Counted from the stretch's first letter, positions 1-7,567 are shown. The stretch is DNA of 49,807 nt from Methanomicrobiales archaeon HGW-Methanomicrobiales-2 (GCA_002839645.1 PGYL01000030.1:1-49807); one strand, 5' to 3'. Notes: generated by a model not told the origin, from the sequence alone. Translations and numbers: made by a program.

Positions 1-334
1 CCTCGCGCCCCGATATGCCCCGGGTGAAGGTCTGCTGGAGGTCGCCGGAGACAAGCCCGAGGTGTGACCGAAGGTCGAAGGCGTCCCACCGGTCCCGCCC
101 CCGGAACCTGAAGGTGACGTCCGGGCCCCGGCAGGATGGGTAGTACTCGCGGGTGATCGTCCGGATGAGCGACGATTTCCCGGCACCGTTCGGTCCGAGG
201 ATGGCGATATGCTCCCCCTCCGGGATGGTGAGCGAGATCCGGTCGAGGAGTCTGTGGCCGTCCCGGACGACGCTGACGTTCTGGAACTCGACGAGCGGCG
301 GTGACTGTTGAACGCCGGCGGTGTTGTCGGTCAT
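1..334 (-). CDS. ABC transporter ATP-binding protein, 3' end outside window
   Basis: Reading the minus strand from the ATG at 334 gives 111 codons that run off the left edge. After about 15 polar residues comes a typical ABC ATPase start: a beta-strand region (LVEFQNVSVVRDG), then Walker A GPNGAGKSS at residues 47-55, then TREYYPSCRGPDVTFRFRG and a Q-loop-like segment (GLVSGDLQQTF). The short post-Walker segment with REYYP resembles ModF/PhrA-like ATPases of metal or molybdate uptake; the substrate cannot be read from this fragment. The Walker B and signature motifs lie outside the window. It follows the membrane-protein operon after 93 bases in the same direction, so it may be co-transcribed. 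An upstream ATG near 354 is in another frame and was not used. Confidence 0.85.
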   Translation of the reverse strand, partial: MTDNTAGVQQSPPLVEFQNVSVVRDGHRLLDRISLTIPEGEHIAILGPNGAGKSSLIRTITREYYPSCRGPDVTFRFRGRDRWDAFDLRSHLGLVSGDLQQTFTRGISGRE

Positions 335-427
335 TCCGGCTGCTCCGCCGGGTGGGGTCTGCGATGCAGGGATTTCATCGGATGTCGCTCTGTATGTTGG
401 ACGGTTCTCTTCAAAAGGTATGCTCTG

Positions 428-1171
428 TCATCGCGGGGAACCGAGCAGCGCGGCAACCCTCTCCGGGTCGTCTGTGTAGACGTGGAGGAACCCGGCGGGT
501 ACCAGCGTCACTCTGACGCGGCCGGGATACCGCAGGCTGACCAGGGCGCGGTAGAGCAACTCCAGCATGAACACAGCAAAACCGACCGCCAGGAGAACCT
601 GAAAGCCGAAATAAGAGTCGTCAGTCTGGCTGCCCGGGTAGCGCATCAACCAGTTTCCCACGGTGGCAAAGAACATCACTGCAGCCATGAGTATCAGGAG
701 CAGCGCGGACGCCCAGCGAGGTATAGCGAGGTAGGGGCGCTTAACCTCGACCGACCGGATCGTATCCTTTCCGAAGACGAGCGACCGGGTATGCGATCTC
801 CGGACGATGACGGAGTTCCCGGAGGACTCTATCGCGGTTCGATACGGATCGAAGTAGAGGCGCCATGCGGCCCACGACAGAAGGGAGACGGCCATGAAGG
901 TAAAGGTGAGCCCTGGCCACAGGGAGGGGATCAGGACGGATATCACGAAGAGAAAGAGGAAGATGAGGACAGCGAACGGCATCAGCACAAAAAAGCGAGG
1001 ACTGGTGTATTCCACGAATACGTCCTCCACCGCCTCCCGGCTGCCTTCCCTCGCGGTTTCAAGCCCAACCTCGCCGTCGGGGGCGACATACTGTCGCCTG
1101 CTGGTGCCGGCCGCCGCCGCGTTCGGACACCAGCCGAGTTTTTTCCGGATATACTCCATGAAGACCGTCAT
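428..1171 (-). CDS. LGWCP-motif membrane protein, paralog 1 (DUF1673-like)
   Basis: 247 residues. The N-terminus carries IRKKLGWCPNAA (residues 8-19), followed by a short soluble stretch with APDGEVG and an EAVEDVFVEY segment, then hydrophobic segments at roughly residues 58-95 (two), 135-155 and 180-205, and a short soluble tail with VYTDDPERVAALLG. The same plan recurs in the next genes upstream, so these are paralogs. The architecture matches the methanogen family I know as DUF1673 (unknown function); this is recognition from memory. The ATG overlaps the stop of the preceding gene by four bases (ATGA), implying translational coupling. Function unknown: a membrane protein with a conserved cytoplasmic Cys-Pro motif and a C-terminal DDP tail is all that can be said. 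Confidence 0.85.
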   Translation of the reverse strand: MTVFMEYIRKKLGWCPNAAAAGTSRRQYVAPDGEVGLETAREGSREAVEDVFVEYTSPRFFVLMPFAVLIFLFLFVISVLIPSLWPGLTFTFMAVSLLSWAAWRLYFDPYRTAIESSGNSVIVRRSHTRSLVFGKDTIRSVEVKRPYLAIPRWASALLLILMAAVMFFATVGNWLMRYPGSQTDDSYFGFQVLLAVGFAVFMLELLYRALVSLRYPGRVRVTLVPAGFLHVYTDDPERVAALLGSPR

Positions 1172-1860
1172 TCGGCCACCCCCAGCATTCGGGCTATCCG
1201 TCCGGGGTCATCGGTGTAGATCACAGCGACCCTCTTCTTAGCAGTCGTTATCACCAGGGCCTGCGGGTAGCGGGTCCGCACGCAGGTGCGGTAGATGATC
1301 ACGGGGAAGAAGATCGCGGCGGCAACGCCGAAGATAAACCGCATGGAGGTTGGATTCTCAAATCCGGCGTACACGCTGCCGGCAGCCGATACGAGAAGCG
1401 CCGCCAGCGCTACCGCAAGGAGCCAGGGGGAGATAGGGGGTTTGTTCTCCTTCACTTCCGCCTTCACGACGGCATCCTTCGGGATGACGATCGACGGGAA
1501 GAGCGGCCGCCTGATGGTGACGGCGTCACGGGTGATCTCGATGCAGGCTCTTCGTACAGCCCCGTAAAACTCCAGAGCGGAGTAACCCAGCATGATAGCC
1601 AGCAGAAGGAGGCCCCCTGCCGGAGCCATGGCGAAGAGGCATCCGATGAAACAGGCGCCGGCAACCAGCAGCAGGAAGAGCCTTCCCGGAGTGCCGATCG
1701 GGCCGTAGTCCACCAGTGCACCCTCCACCACCTCCCGGCCGCCCTCTGCCACCGTCCCGACCTTGCCATCCGGCGCGGCATATCGCCTGCCGGCCCCGGC
1801 CATTGCCGCATTCGGGCACCAACCGAGCTTCTTTCGTATCGCCTCGGAGAACTTCATCAT
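1168..1860 (-). CDS. LGWCP-motif membrane protein, paralog 2 (DUF1673-like)
   Basis: 230 residues, closest to paralog 1: IRKKLGWCPNAAMAG at the N-terminus, then RRYAAPDGKVG, a GGREVVEGALVDY segment, paired hydrophobic helices around residues 58-95, a PH-like strand-rich middle (TRDAVTIRRPLFPSIVIP), two more hydrophobic segments, and the tail VIYTDDPGRIARMLG. The shared start and end motifs with a divergent middle suggest duplication followed by diversification. Its ATG overlaps the stop of paralog 3 by four bases (ATGA) and its own stop overlaps the start of paralog 1 in the same way. A second ATG follows the first immediately; the first was kept because it makes the overlap. No enzymatic motif is visible. 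Confidence 0.85.
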   Translation of the reverse strand: MMKFSEAIRKKLGWCPNAAMAGAGRRYAAPDGKVGTVAEGGREVVEGALVDYGPIGTPGRLFLLLVAGACFIGCLFAMAPAGGLLLLAIMLGYSALEFYGAVRRACIEITRDAVTIRRPLFPSIVIPKDAVVKAEVKENKPPISPWLLAVALAALLVSAAGSVYAGFENPTSMRFIFGVAAAIFFPVIIYRTCVRTRYPQALVITTAKKRVAVIYTDDPGRIARMLGVAE

Positions 1861-2459
1861 ACGCGTTCACCCTCCGTTGCCTTATCCAGGGCATACATCG
1901 ATCCCTTCTCTGCGATCAGGGTAGTGCGGTGCCGCCGCTCCCAGAGGATCGTGACACCGTACTGGGCCCAGCCGAAGAGGCTCAAGGCCAGCGTGAACCT
2001 GACTATCCAGCCGGGCATATCGCTCAGGACAAAATAACCAATAACGGCGACGAGAATAACAGCGGCCGCCGGCGTACTCAGGCGTCGGACGATGCGCAGT
2101 CCGGGGGTCATGTTGGCCCTGACGAACTCCCCGGCGGCAACCCGTGCATACTGTTTCCGATAACTGAGCAGGAAGCCGAGGGCCGCTCCCACCCCGATGG
2201 CGAGGCCCGTCCAAACAGCGAGGTGCCCGAAAGCGTCCTCGACCAGGATAAAGAGCGCCGCTGCCGCCGCCGATGCGGCCAGCGCCGCGACGAGCAACTG
2301 GTTATGGTAGCGGTGCCACCATCCGGGTTCGACCCGGAGGGGGCCGTCCTGTCCGCCCGCCGCTGCGGCCGTCACCGGCCGTACCTTGAGATCCGGCCGC
2401 ATCGACGCCTGCATGGGACACCATCCGAGGTACGCCCGTATCGTCTCCATGAGAGTCAT
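1857..2459 (-). CDS. LGWCP-motif membrane protein, paralog 3 (DUF1673-like)
   Basis: 200 residues. It begins MTLMETIRAYLGWCPMQASM, then a short linker rich in Gly/Ala, hydrophobic segments around residues 52-72, 78-95, 127-147 and 150-165, and a tail LWERRHRTTLIAEKG. It lacks the TDDP tail of paralogs 1 and 2. The IRAYLGWCP start is shared with paralog 4, so 3 and 4 form one subgroup and 1 and 2 another. Start ATG overlaps the stop of the 43-codon ORF by four bases. Family identity (DUF1673-like) is from overall plan and the LGWCP motif; no function is known to me. Confidence 0.82.
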   Translation of the reverse strand: MTLMETIRAYLGWCPMQASMRPDLKVRPVTAAAAGGQDGPLRVEPGWWHRYHNQLLVAALAASAAAAALFILVEDAFGHLAVWTGLAIGVGAALGFLLSYRKQYARVAAGEFVRANMTPGLRIVRRLSTPAAAVILVAVIGYFVLSDMPGWIVRFTLALSLFGWAQYGVTILWERRHRTTLIAEKGSMYALDKATEGERV

Positions 2460-2587
2460 AACATCATCTCCAGGATTCTTTGTCTGCTCGCTACCATTTC
2501 CCTCAAAGTGGGTTCACTGCTGATCACCACCCCGAATATCTCCCGGACAGGTGTGCAGACCAGATCCATCGCTCCAAGAGTTATCAT
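2456..2587 (-). CDS. 43-residue coupled ORF, or frameshifted tail of paralog 4
   Basis: A small ORF (begins MITLGAMDLVCTPVREIFG, ends ILEMML) fills exactly the gap between paralogs 4 and 3. Its ATG shares one base with the stop of paralog 4 (TGATG) and its stop overlaps the next ATG (ATGA), so it keeps the unbroken chain of coupling. The segment VVISSEPTLREMV loosely resembles the VYTDDPERVAALLG tail of paralogs 1 and 2, and paralog 4 ends early after WERRRTPEGTD. It may therefore be the C-terminal tail of paralog 4 separated by a frameshift, natural or from sequencing, rather than an independent peptide. The sequence alone does not decide. Confidence 0.5.
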   Translation of the reverse strand: MITLGAMDLVCTPVREIFGVVISSEPTLREMVASRQRILEMML

Positions 2588-3348
2588 CAATCTGTTCCCT
2601 CCGGTGTGCGTCGTCGTTCCCAGATGTAGAGGATGGGAAAAGAAACGATACCAATAAGCACGATTGCCTGGAGGAGGGGAACAATGGGATACCCCAATGC
2701 CAGGTAGCGCAGAAGAAAGATCATGGCTACTATGAGGTAGAAGACAACTGATCGCGCAACGGTGACGCGTTGAACACCACCGTCGGTGAAGACAATGCGG
2801 GCCAGGAGCAGGCCTATGACGATAAGGGCGGGAAGCCAGTAGATCTGGCTGATAGAGTACGCAAGGGATGCGTAAAGGTAGATTAGGAAGATTATAGCGA
2901 GAAGGATGGCATCGAACGCTTTCTCGATGGCAGTTTCTCTTCGCTTCGTTTTCTTCTCTCTGCTTCTTAACCCGAGAGCGTGATGGAGGATGCTCACAGG
3001 ATTGGGATCGGTCAGATGCTCTTTTCGCCTGTACCACACCACGATGCAGAAGACTACTGCAGTGATCGCCAGTGGCAGGGGAAACAACAGAAATGCCGGT
3101 ATTGGGAGATAACCAGCCGTAATGACGAAAGCAGTGATGATGACCAAGATCCAGAAGACTGCAGTTGAGCGCCAGAATTCTTCTTTGACGATGGAATCGA
3201 GCTTCATACTTATACTGCCTATGCGCCGTCGGCCGTCATGCGGAGTGTCCCCGCGCATACTAGGCCCCGGTTGCATCTGCCGGTGCGCCTGCCCCTCCGC
3301 GGGACACCACCCCAGGTACGCCCGTATCGTCTCCAGGAGCGGCATCAT
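2587..3348 (-). CDS. LGWCP-motif membrane protein, paralog 4 (DUF1673-like)
   Basis: 253 residues, the longest of the four. N-terminus MMPLLETIRAYLGWCPAEG, then a His/Gln/Arg-rich linker, a pair of hydrophobic helices (about residues 62-105), a basic stretch REKKTKRRETAIEKAF, and two further hydrophobic pairs (about 148-185 and 200-240), ending WERRRTPEGTD. The base composition of the middle is visibly more AT-rich than paralogs 1-3. Its ATG overlaps the end of the HTH gene by four bases. The tail is shorter than in paralogs 1 and 2, and the downstream 43-codon ORF may encode the missing part. Unknown function; probably a membrane partner of the other paralogs. Confidence 0.82.
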   Translation of the reverse strand: MMPLLETIRAYLGWCPAEGQAHRQMQPGPSMRGDTPHDGRRRIGSISMKLDSIVKEEFWRSTAVFWILVIITAFVITAGYLPIPAFLLFPLPLAITAVVFCIVVWYRRKEHLTDPNPVSILHHALGLRSREKKTKRRETAIEKAFDAILLAIIFLIYLYASLAYSISQIYWLPALIVIGLLLARIVFTDGGVQRVTVARSVVFYLIVAMIFLLRYLALGYPIVPLLQAIVLIGIVSFPILYIWERRRTPEGTD

Positions 3349-3791
3349 ACCATCTCCCGGAGTTTCGTAAAGAGTTCGTCGGCCATACGGGTCGGGTCGT
3401 CGGTCTTTTCAAGCGCGATCCCCAATTCGTCCGCGTAGCCCCAGAGGAGCTCGATGCACCGGGTGTACCGCTGACATGCGCCGCAGTCGCCCTCGTGCTC
3501 GTACCAGACCTGCACCCCGCGGTCTGCCGAGACGAAGACGATGGCCGCGGCATCGAAGGGGACGGAGCGGCCGAAGAGAACGCCTTTTTCCGCGTTCATG
3601 CGCTCGACCTCGATCTGGTTCGCCTGCGCCATTTCGACGAGCGTCTCCTCGACCTTCCGGTCCATGGCAAGCAGCGCCTTCGAGACCGCCTGGCGGGATA
3701 TGCGGAAGCGGTCTGCGATCTGGATGTTCGGAAGACCGCCGCGGCGGAGGTTCCAGAACGCGAACTGTCTCTCATCCAGGGATAGGGACAT
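3345..3791 (-). CDS. HTH regulator leading the LGWCP operon, with Cys cluster
   Basis: 148 residues. The first 50 form a sigma-region-4-like helix-turn-helix: LDERQFAFWNLRRGGLPNIQ then IADRFRISRQAVSKAL as turn and recognition helix. A short coiled segment (residues 44-66) could dimerise. The C-terminal half contains a strand segment and a Cys cluster C103-x2-C106-x5-C112, which could bind a metal or sense redox state, then an acidic tail with TDDPTRMADEL like the tails of the membrane paralogs. It is first in the operon and overlaps paralog 4 by four bases. A palindrome between its TATA box and start codon suggests autoregulation (inference). The ATG at 3791 sits 25-30 bases from the TATA box, consistent with a leaderless message. 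Confidence 0.85.
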   Translation of the reverse strand: MSLSLDERQFAFWNLRRGGLPNIQIADRFRISRQAVSKALLAMDRKVEETLVEMAQANQIEVERMNAEKGVLFGRSVPFDAAAIVFVSADRGVQVWYEHEGDCGACQRYTRCIELLWGYADELGIALEKTDDPTRMADELFTKLREMV

Positions 3792-3793
3792 AC

Positions 3794-3821
3794 GTCAACA
3801 TATTCAGGTTGACGATATAAA
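3794..3821 (-). promoter_or_regulatory. Promoter and candidate operator of the LGWCP operon
   Basis: On the minus strand a TATA box (TTTATATC, 3814-3821) lies about 27 bases before the ATG at 3791. Directly downstream is an inverted repeat with perfect six-base arms, GTCAAC-N8-GTTGAC (3794-3813), which fills the space between TATA box and expected start site. A protein bound there would block initiation. The obvious candidate is the HTH protein encoded by the first gene. Confidence 0.65.
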
Positions 3822-3975
3822 TAATTCGGTTTGTCCCTCATCGAACTCACTCCTGAGCCCCTCCGCGTGCTGGAGGAGACCGATACTTCACCCACACCAA
3901 TTTCTGCTTGAGGATATCCTTCGAATCGCGCATACCACCGCACAGAACGCAAGCCTTAACTGCCCGGAGATCGTT

Positions 3976-4011
3976 AGAGTGATTGGTCACTCTAGAGTGA
4001 CCGGTCGCTCT
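3976..4011 (+). promoter_or_regulatory. Tandem palindromic operator of the TetR gene
   Basis: Two abutting 18-base palindromes: AGAGTGATTGGTCACTCT (3976-3993) and AGAGTGACCGGTCGCTCT (3994-4011, one mismatch). Together they create a perfect central palindrome GGTCACTCTAGAGTGACC (3985-4002). The arrangement, four equivalent half-sites just upstream of a TetR-family gene, is what is expected for two regulator dimers bound side by side. Start codon of the regulator is 15 bases downstream. Confidence 0.75.
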
Positions 4012-4026
4012 GAGGAATGGATCCGT

Positions 4027-4605
4027 ATGACCGGGGAGAGGAACGAAAAGAAAGCAGCCATCGCCGGAGCAGCCGTCAGGCTCTTCACGGAGAGGGGATT
4101 TCACGGCACCCCCACGTCGCTCATCGCGCGCGAGGCAGGCGTCTCGAACGGGACGCTCTTCCATTACTTCCCGACGAAGGAGGAACTCATCAACTTCGCC
4201 TACTTTGATATCAAGAGCCGGATGGCGGAGGAGATCGGCAGGGGAGTCGACAGGGAACAGGCGAACAGGGAGAGGATGCAGAGATTGTGGCGGAGCGCAG
4301 TTCTCTGGGGGGTCGATCACCCCGACGAATATATGTTCGTCCAGCAGTTCTGCTCGTCCCCGTTCGTCAGGAAACTGCCCCCGGAGGAGTTCCTGAAGGA
4401 CGCCCCGGCCGTCTTCGAGATCCTTACCGAAACCCTCGGGAAGAGCTGCTTCGAGGGCATGGATATCGAGGTCGCCTTCTCCGTCATATCCTCTCCGATC
4501 GACGCCGTTGTCAGGGCGATCATCAGCCCGGGCGGTAACCTTGACGCAGACCGGTTGATCGACGCTTCATTCGAGATCGTATGGAGGGGGTTGACGGGAG
4601 AATGA
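4027..4605 (+). CDS. TetR family transcriptional regulator
   Basis: 192 residues from the ATG at 4027. Residues 8-50 are a clear TetR HTH: AAIAGAAVRLFTERGFHGT, then LIAREAGVSNGTLFHYFPTKEELI with the NGTLFHYF recognition helix. The rest is the helical ligand domain. A longer frame upstream is open, but ATG 4027 gives the normal TetR start a few residues before the HTH and places the operator outside the gene. The stop overlaps a possible ATG of the reductase gene (ATGA) and the two genes are probably one operon. It most likely represses itself and the aldo/keto reductase; the inducer is unknown. A weak TATA-like CTTAAC lies near 3955. Confidence 0.9.
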   Translation: MTGERNEKKAAIAGAAVRLFTERGFHGTPTSLIAREAGVSNGTLFHYFPTKEELINFAYFDIKSRMAEEIGRGVDREQANRERMQRLWRSAVLWGVDHPDEYMFVQQFCSSPFVRKLPPEEFLKDAPAVFEILTETLGKSCFEGMDIEVAFSVISSPIDAVVRAIISPGGNLDADRLIDASFEIVWRGLTGE

Positions 4606-4640
4606 CGGGTAACGATTCTTCGAGACAGGAGATACTGACC

Positions 4641-5849
4641 ATGCTGTATCGGACGATGGAGAAGACCGGGGACGAACTCTCGGTGCTGGGCTTCGGCTGC
4701 ATGAGGCTGCCGACAAAGGGTATGAGCATCGATGAAGAGCGGGCGATACGGCAGATCCGGTACGCCGTCGACCACGGGGTGAACTACGTCGACACCGCGT
4801 TGATCTACCCGGGGAGCGAGCAGGTGCTCGGCCGTGCGCTTGCCGACGGCTACCGGGAAAAGGTAAAACTGGCGACGAAACTGCCGCACATGCTCGTCAC
4901 ATCCCGCGAGGATATGGATCGGATGCTCAATCTCCAGCTTAAGACCTTAAAGACAGACCATATCGATTACTACCTGATCCACAGCCTGACGAGCACCGAG
5001 GGCTGGAGAAAGATGAAGGACCTCGGGGTCGCGGACTTTCTCGACAGCGCGAAGGCAGACGGACGCATCGTGAACGCGGGATTCTCATCGCACAGCACCG
5101 TCGACGATTTCAAGGAGATCGTCGACGACTACGACTGGGATTTCTGCCAGATTCAATATAACTACTTAGACGAGATGAACCAGGCCGGAACCGAGGGGCT
5201 CAGGTATGCGGCTTCAAAAGGGCTCGGCGTTGTCATCATGGAGCCGCTCCGGGGCGGTTACCTCGCAAAGAACCCGCCGGCACCGGTGCAGGCCGTCTGG
5301 GACGAGGCCGACGTGAAGAGGACTCCGGCCGAATGGGGGCTCAGGTGGGTCTGGAACCATCCCGAGGTAAGCGTGGTTCTCTCGGGGATGAACGACGAGC
5401 AGCACATCGAGGAGAATATCAGGATCGCCAACGAAGCCTTCCCAAACTCCCTCACCGAAAAGGAGCTCGAGATCGTCGGCCGGGCGGCGGAAGCCTACCG
5501 TGAGACGAACCGGGTGGGCTGCACCGGGTGCCGGTACTGCATGCCCTGCCCCGCGGGCGTCAACATCCCCGGGTGCTTCGAGGCCTATAACACCGACGGA
5601 GGAACGCTCCAGTCGAAGGTGATGTACCACCTCCGGGTCGGAGGGAAGATGGACGGAGCGGAACCGGCGTATGCGTCGTTATGCAGGAACTGCGGCAGAT
5701 GCGTGAAGGTATGCCCCCAGCATCTCCCCATCCCGGAGCACCTCGCACAGGTCGCGAGGGAGTACGAGACCGTCGGCGCCCGGATCATAGGGGGCGTAAC
5801 GGTGTACGCTATGAGACTCATGCGCTGGAACACGATGAGGAAAGCCTGA
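4641..5849 (+). CDS. Aldo/keto reductase with C-terminal [4Fe-4S] clusters
   Basis: 402 residues. Residues 1-290 are an AKR barrel: LGFGCMRLPTKG, the Asp-Tyr pair in YVDTALIYPGSE, Lys in VKLATKLP and His in YYLIHSLTS make the catalytic tetrad; LSGMNDEQHIEENI is the cofactor-end segment. Residues 300-370 carry two cysteine motifs, CTGCRYCMPCPAGVNIP and CRNCGRCVKVCPQHLPIP, as in the COG1453 iron-sulfur AKR family. The start at 4641 follows a good ribosome binding site (GGAG); an in-frame ATG at 4602 overlapping the TetR stop is the alternative and would add 13 residues. Substrate unknown; the clusters suggest electron input from ferredoxin rather than a purely nicotinamide-driven reaction. Confidence 0.9.
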   Translation: MLYRTMEKTGDELSVLGFGCMRLPTKGMSIDEERAIRQIRYAVDHGVNYVDTALIYPGSEQVLGRALADGYREKVKLATKLPHMLVTSREDMDRMLNLQLKTLKTDHIDYYLIHSLTSTEGWRKMKDLGVADFLDSAKADGRIVNAGFSSHSTVDDFKEIVDDYDWDFCQIQYNYLDEMNQAGTEGLRYAASKGLGVVIMEPLRGGYLAKNPPAPVQAVWDEADVKRTPAEWGLRWVWNHPEVSVVLSGMNDEQHIEENIRIANEAFPNSLTEKELEIVGRAAEAYRETNRVGCTGCRYCMPCPAGVNIPGCFEAYNTDGGTLQSKVMYHLRVGGKMDGAEPAYASLCRNCGRCVKVCPQHLPIPEHLAQVAREYETVGARIIGGVTVYAMRLMRWNTMRKA

Positions 5850-5966
5850 AACTGCCTCTATAACCCGTTTTAACTCATGCGGGCCCCACCTCCACGGACT
5901 GCGCAATCGGGCTCTGGCACCGCCTCCGACCGGGATGGCGCCGGACCCGCGCACGGAAGCGGATCA

Positions 5967-5976
5967 GAATATTAAT
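5967..5976 (+). promoter_or_regulatory. TATA box of the DUF169 gene
   Basis: GAATATTAAT lies about 30 bases upstream of the ATG at 6002, giving an almost leaderless transcript. No Shine-Dalgarno sequence precedes the ATG, which fits. Confidence 0.55.
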
Positions 5977-6001
5977 CCCCGCCGCGTCAAAACAAAGCCG
6001 T

Positions 6002-6772
6002 ATGGATACAGCACTGCGTGACGCTTACATCGAACTCCACGAGAAGTACTTCCCGGGCACAGAACTCCCGATCGCCTTCGAGGTCGGGGGCGCGATCGAT
6101 GGAGTGGAGAAGGCCCCCGCCCCGAAAGGCTGGAGGTGCTTCGTCTGCGACCTTACGAAGGTGAGGAACGGCAAAAGCCTCGCCTTTTCCGAAGAGTCGA
6201 TAGGATGCCGCGGGGGAAGGTTCTACCTCGGCTACGACGCCGAACGGTTCCCCGACTTCCGCTACTTCCTCTCCTATGGGAAGCCCGGCGTTATGGAGGG
6301 GGAGCGCTACAAGCAAACGCCGGAGATCGTGGACAAGCTCGACTGGAGAATCGTCCAGATTCCGACGAAAGGAAAGGAGATCGTCTTCAAGCGCTGGGAT
6401 CACCTCACGGAGGCCGACAACCCGGACGCCGTGGTCTTCTTCACCCGGCCCGAAGTGCTCTCCGGCCTCTTCACGCTTGCAAACTTCGACCAGGCCGACC
6501 CGAACGGGGTCATCTCTCCCTTCGGTGCCGGATGCAGCTCGGTCTTTTATTTCCCGTGGGTTGAGCAGCAGAGCGAGAATCCAAGAGCGGTCCTCGGGAT
6601 GTTCGACCCCTCGGCACGGCCCTGCGTCCCGCTGGATACCCTGACGATGGCCTTCCCCATGAAGAAGTTTACGAAGGTGGTCGGCTTCATGGAGGAGAGT
6701 TTCCTCACGACGGGCTCCTGGGGGAAGGTGATGAAGAAGATCGCCCGAAGCAACGTGCTCAATTCACCCTGA
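6002..6772 (+). CDS. DUF169 family protein
   Basis: 256 residues. The pattern of a charged N-terminal helix (YIELHEKYFPGTELPIAFEV), a Cys-containing segment CFVCDLTKVRNGKSLAF, CRGGRFYLGY, then VVFFTRPEVLSGLFTLANFD and FGAGCSSVFYFPWVE is that of the DUF169 (COG2043) proteins common in methanogens and other anaerobes. The family has several conserved cysteines and no established reaction that I can name. No signal peptide or membrane segment, so cytoplasmic. The gene stands alone: it has its own TATA box and converges with the hydrolase gene that ends 20 bases beyond its stop. Confidence 0.85.
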   Translation: MDTALRDAYIELHEKYFPGTELPIAFEVGGAIDGVEKAPAPKGWRCFVCDLTKVRNGKSLAFSEESIGCRGGRFYLGYDAERFPDFRYFLSYGKPGVMEGERYKQTPEIVDKLDWRIVQIPTKGKEIVFKRWDHLTEADNPDAVVFFTRPEVLSGLFTLANFDQADPNGVISPFGAGCSSVFYFPWVEQQSENPRAVLGMFDPSARPCVPLDTLTMAFPMKKFTKVVGFMEESFLTTGSWGKVMKKIARSNVLNSP

Positions 6773-6792
6773 AAAAGTGGTCGGGTGGGGGG

Positions 6793-7551
6793 TCAGCCGA
6801 GCGTCCGGTTGAAGAACCCTACCATCTCCTCATAGGCGCTCTCTGCGACAGGACTCTCCGAGAGTTCTCCGTCCTCGATCATGAACCCGTGGGGCTCGCC
6901 CTGGTAGACTTTGAGCTCGAAGTACTTGCCGGCCTCGTCCAGGGCGGTCGCATACCGGTAGATATCGACTACCGGGCTTGCTTCATCCGCCGTGCCGTGG
7001 ATGATCAGCATCGGGTCGGTGATATTGTCGATCAGGACTGCCGGCACCGTCCCGTTCGCCTGCCCGCCGGAGTAGGGGAAGCCATACCAGACGACTCCCG
7101 AGTTGAACTCCTCGATCTGCGGCAGGAAGAGCATCGTATAGCGCCCGCCCGCGCAGAACCCCGTCAGGCCGATGCTGCTCTCATTAACCTCGGGCCGGGT
7201 CTCAAGATACGTAACCGTGTCCCGGACCAGCGCCTCCGTCACGTTGTCTTCCGGCGACTCTTCGAAGGTCTGCCACTCCGGGGCGATGACGACGAACCCC
7301 TCTGTGGCCAGGCGGTCGACCATGACCTGGTAGCCGGGCTCGAGCCCGTTGAAGGAGTGAATCAGCACCACGGCCGGATACGGCCCGCCGTCCCCGGGCG
7401 TTGTGATGTAGGCAGGGTAACTCTGGCCGCCGCTCTGGATGTTCACCGTCGTTCCGTTCCGCATCCCGGCAGTCCCGACGTCGGTGGCGCTGACGCAACC
7501 GACGAGGAGAAGCAGGGATACAACCGCCACAAGCAGGATAACGTCTCTCAT
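6793..7551 (-). CDS. Secreted lipoprotein of the dienelactone hydrolase family
   Basis: 252 residues. The N-terminus is a signal sequence ending in a lipobox (LLVGC, Cys19), so the mature enzyme should be lipid-anchored outside the cell. The fold is an alpha/beta hydrolase: nucleophile Cys133 in GFCAGGR, Asp189 in HGTADEASP and His221 in GEPHGF form the Cys-Asp-His triad of dienelactone hydrolases. Several N-x-S/T sites are present in the mature part. The substrate is unknown; related proteins act on esters and small lactones. A TATA box, a perfect palindrome and a strong ribosome binding site (GGGAGGG) precede the ATG. It lies downstream of the C69 peptidase on the same strand but has its own promoter. 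Confidence 0.88.
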   Translation of the reverse strand: MRDVILLVAVVSLLLLVGCVSATDVGTAGMRNGTTVNIQSGGQSYPAYITTPGDGGPYPAVVLIHSFNGLEPGYQVMVDRLATEGFVVIAPEWQTFEESPEDNVTEALVRDTVTYLETRPEVNESSIGLTGFCAGGRYTMLFLPQIEEFNSGVVWYGFPYSGGQANGTVPAVLIDNITDPMLIIHGTADEASPVVDIYRYATALDEAGKYFELKVYQGEPHGFMIEDGELSESPVAESAYEEMVGFFNRTLG

Positions 7552-7567
7552 GGGTTTCCCTCCCTCA

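Noticed and set aside
308-1219. 303-codon plus-strand ORF
   Set aside because: Antisense to the LGWCP paralogs; no recognisable protein features.
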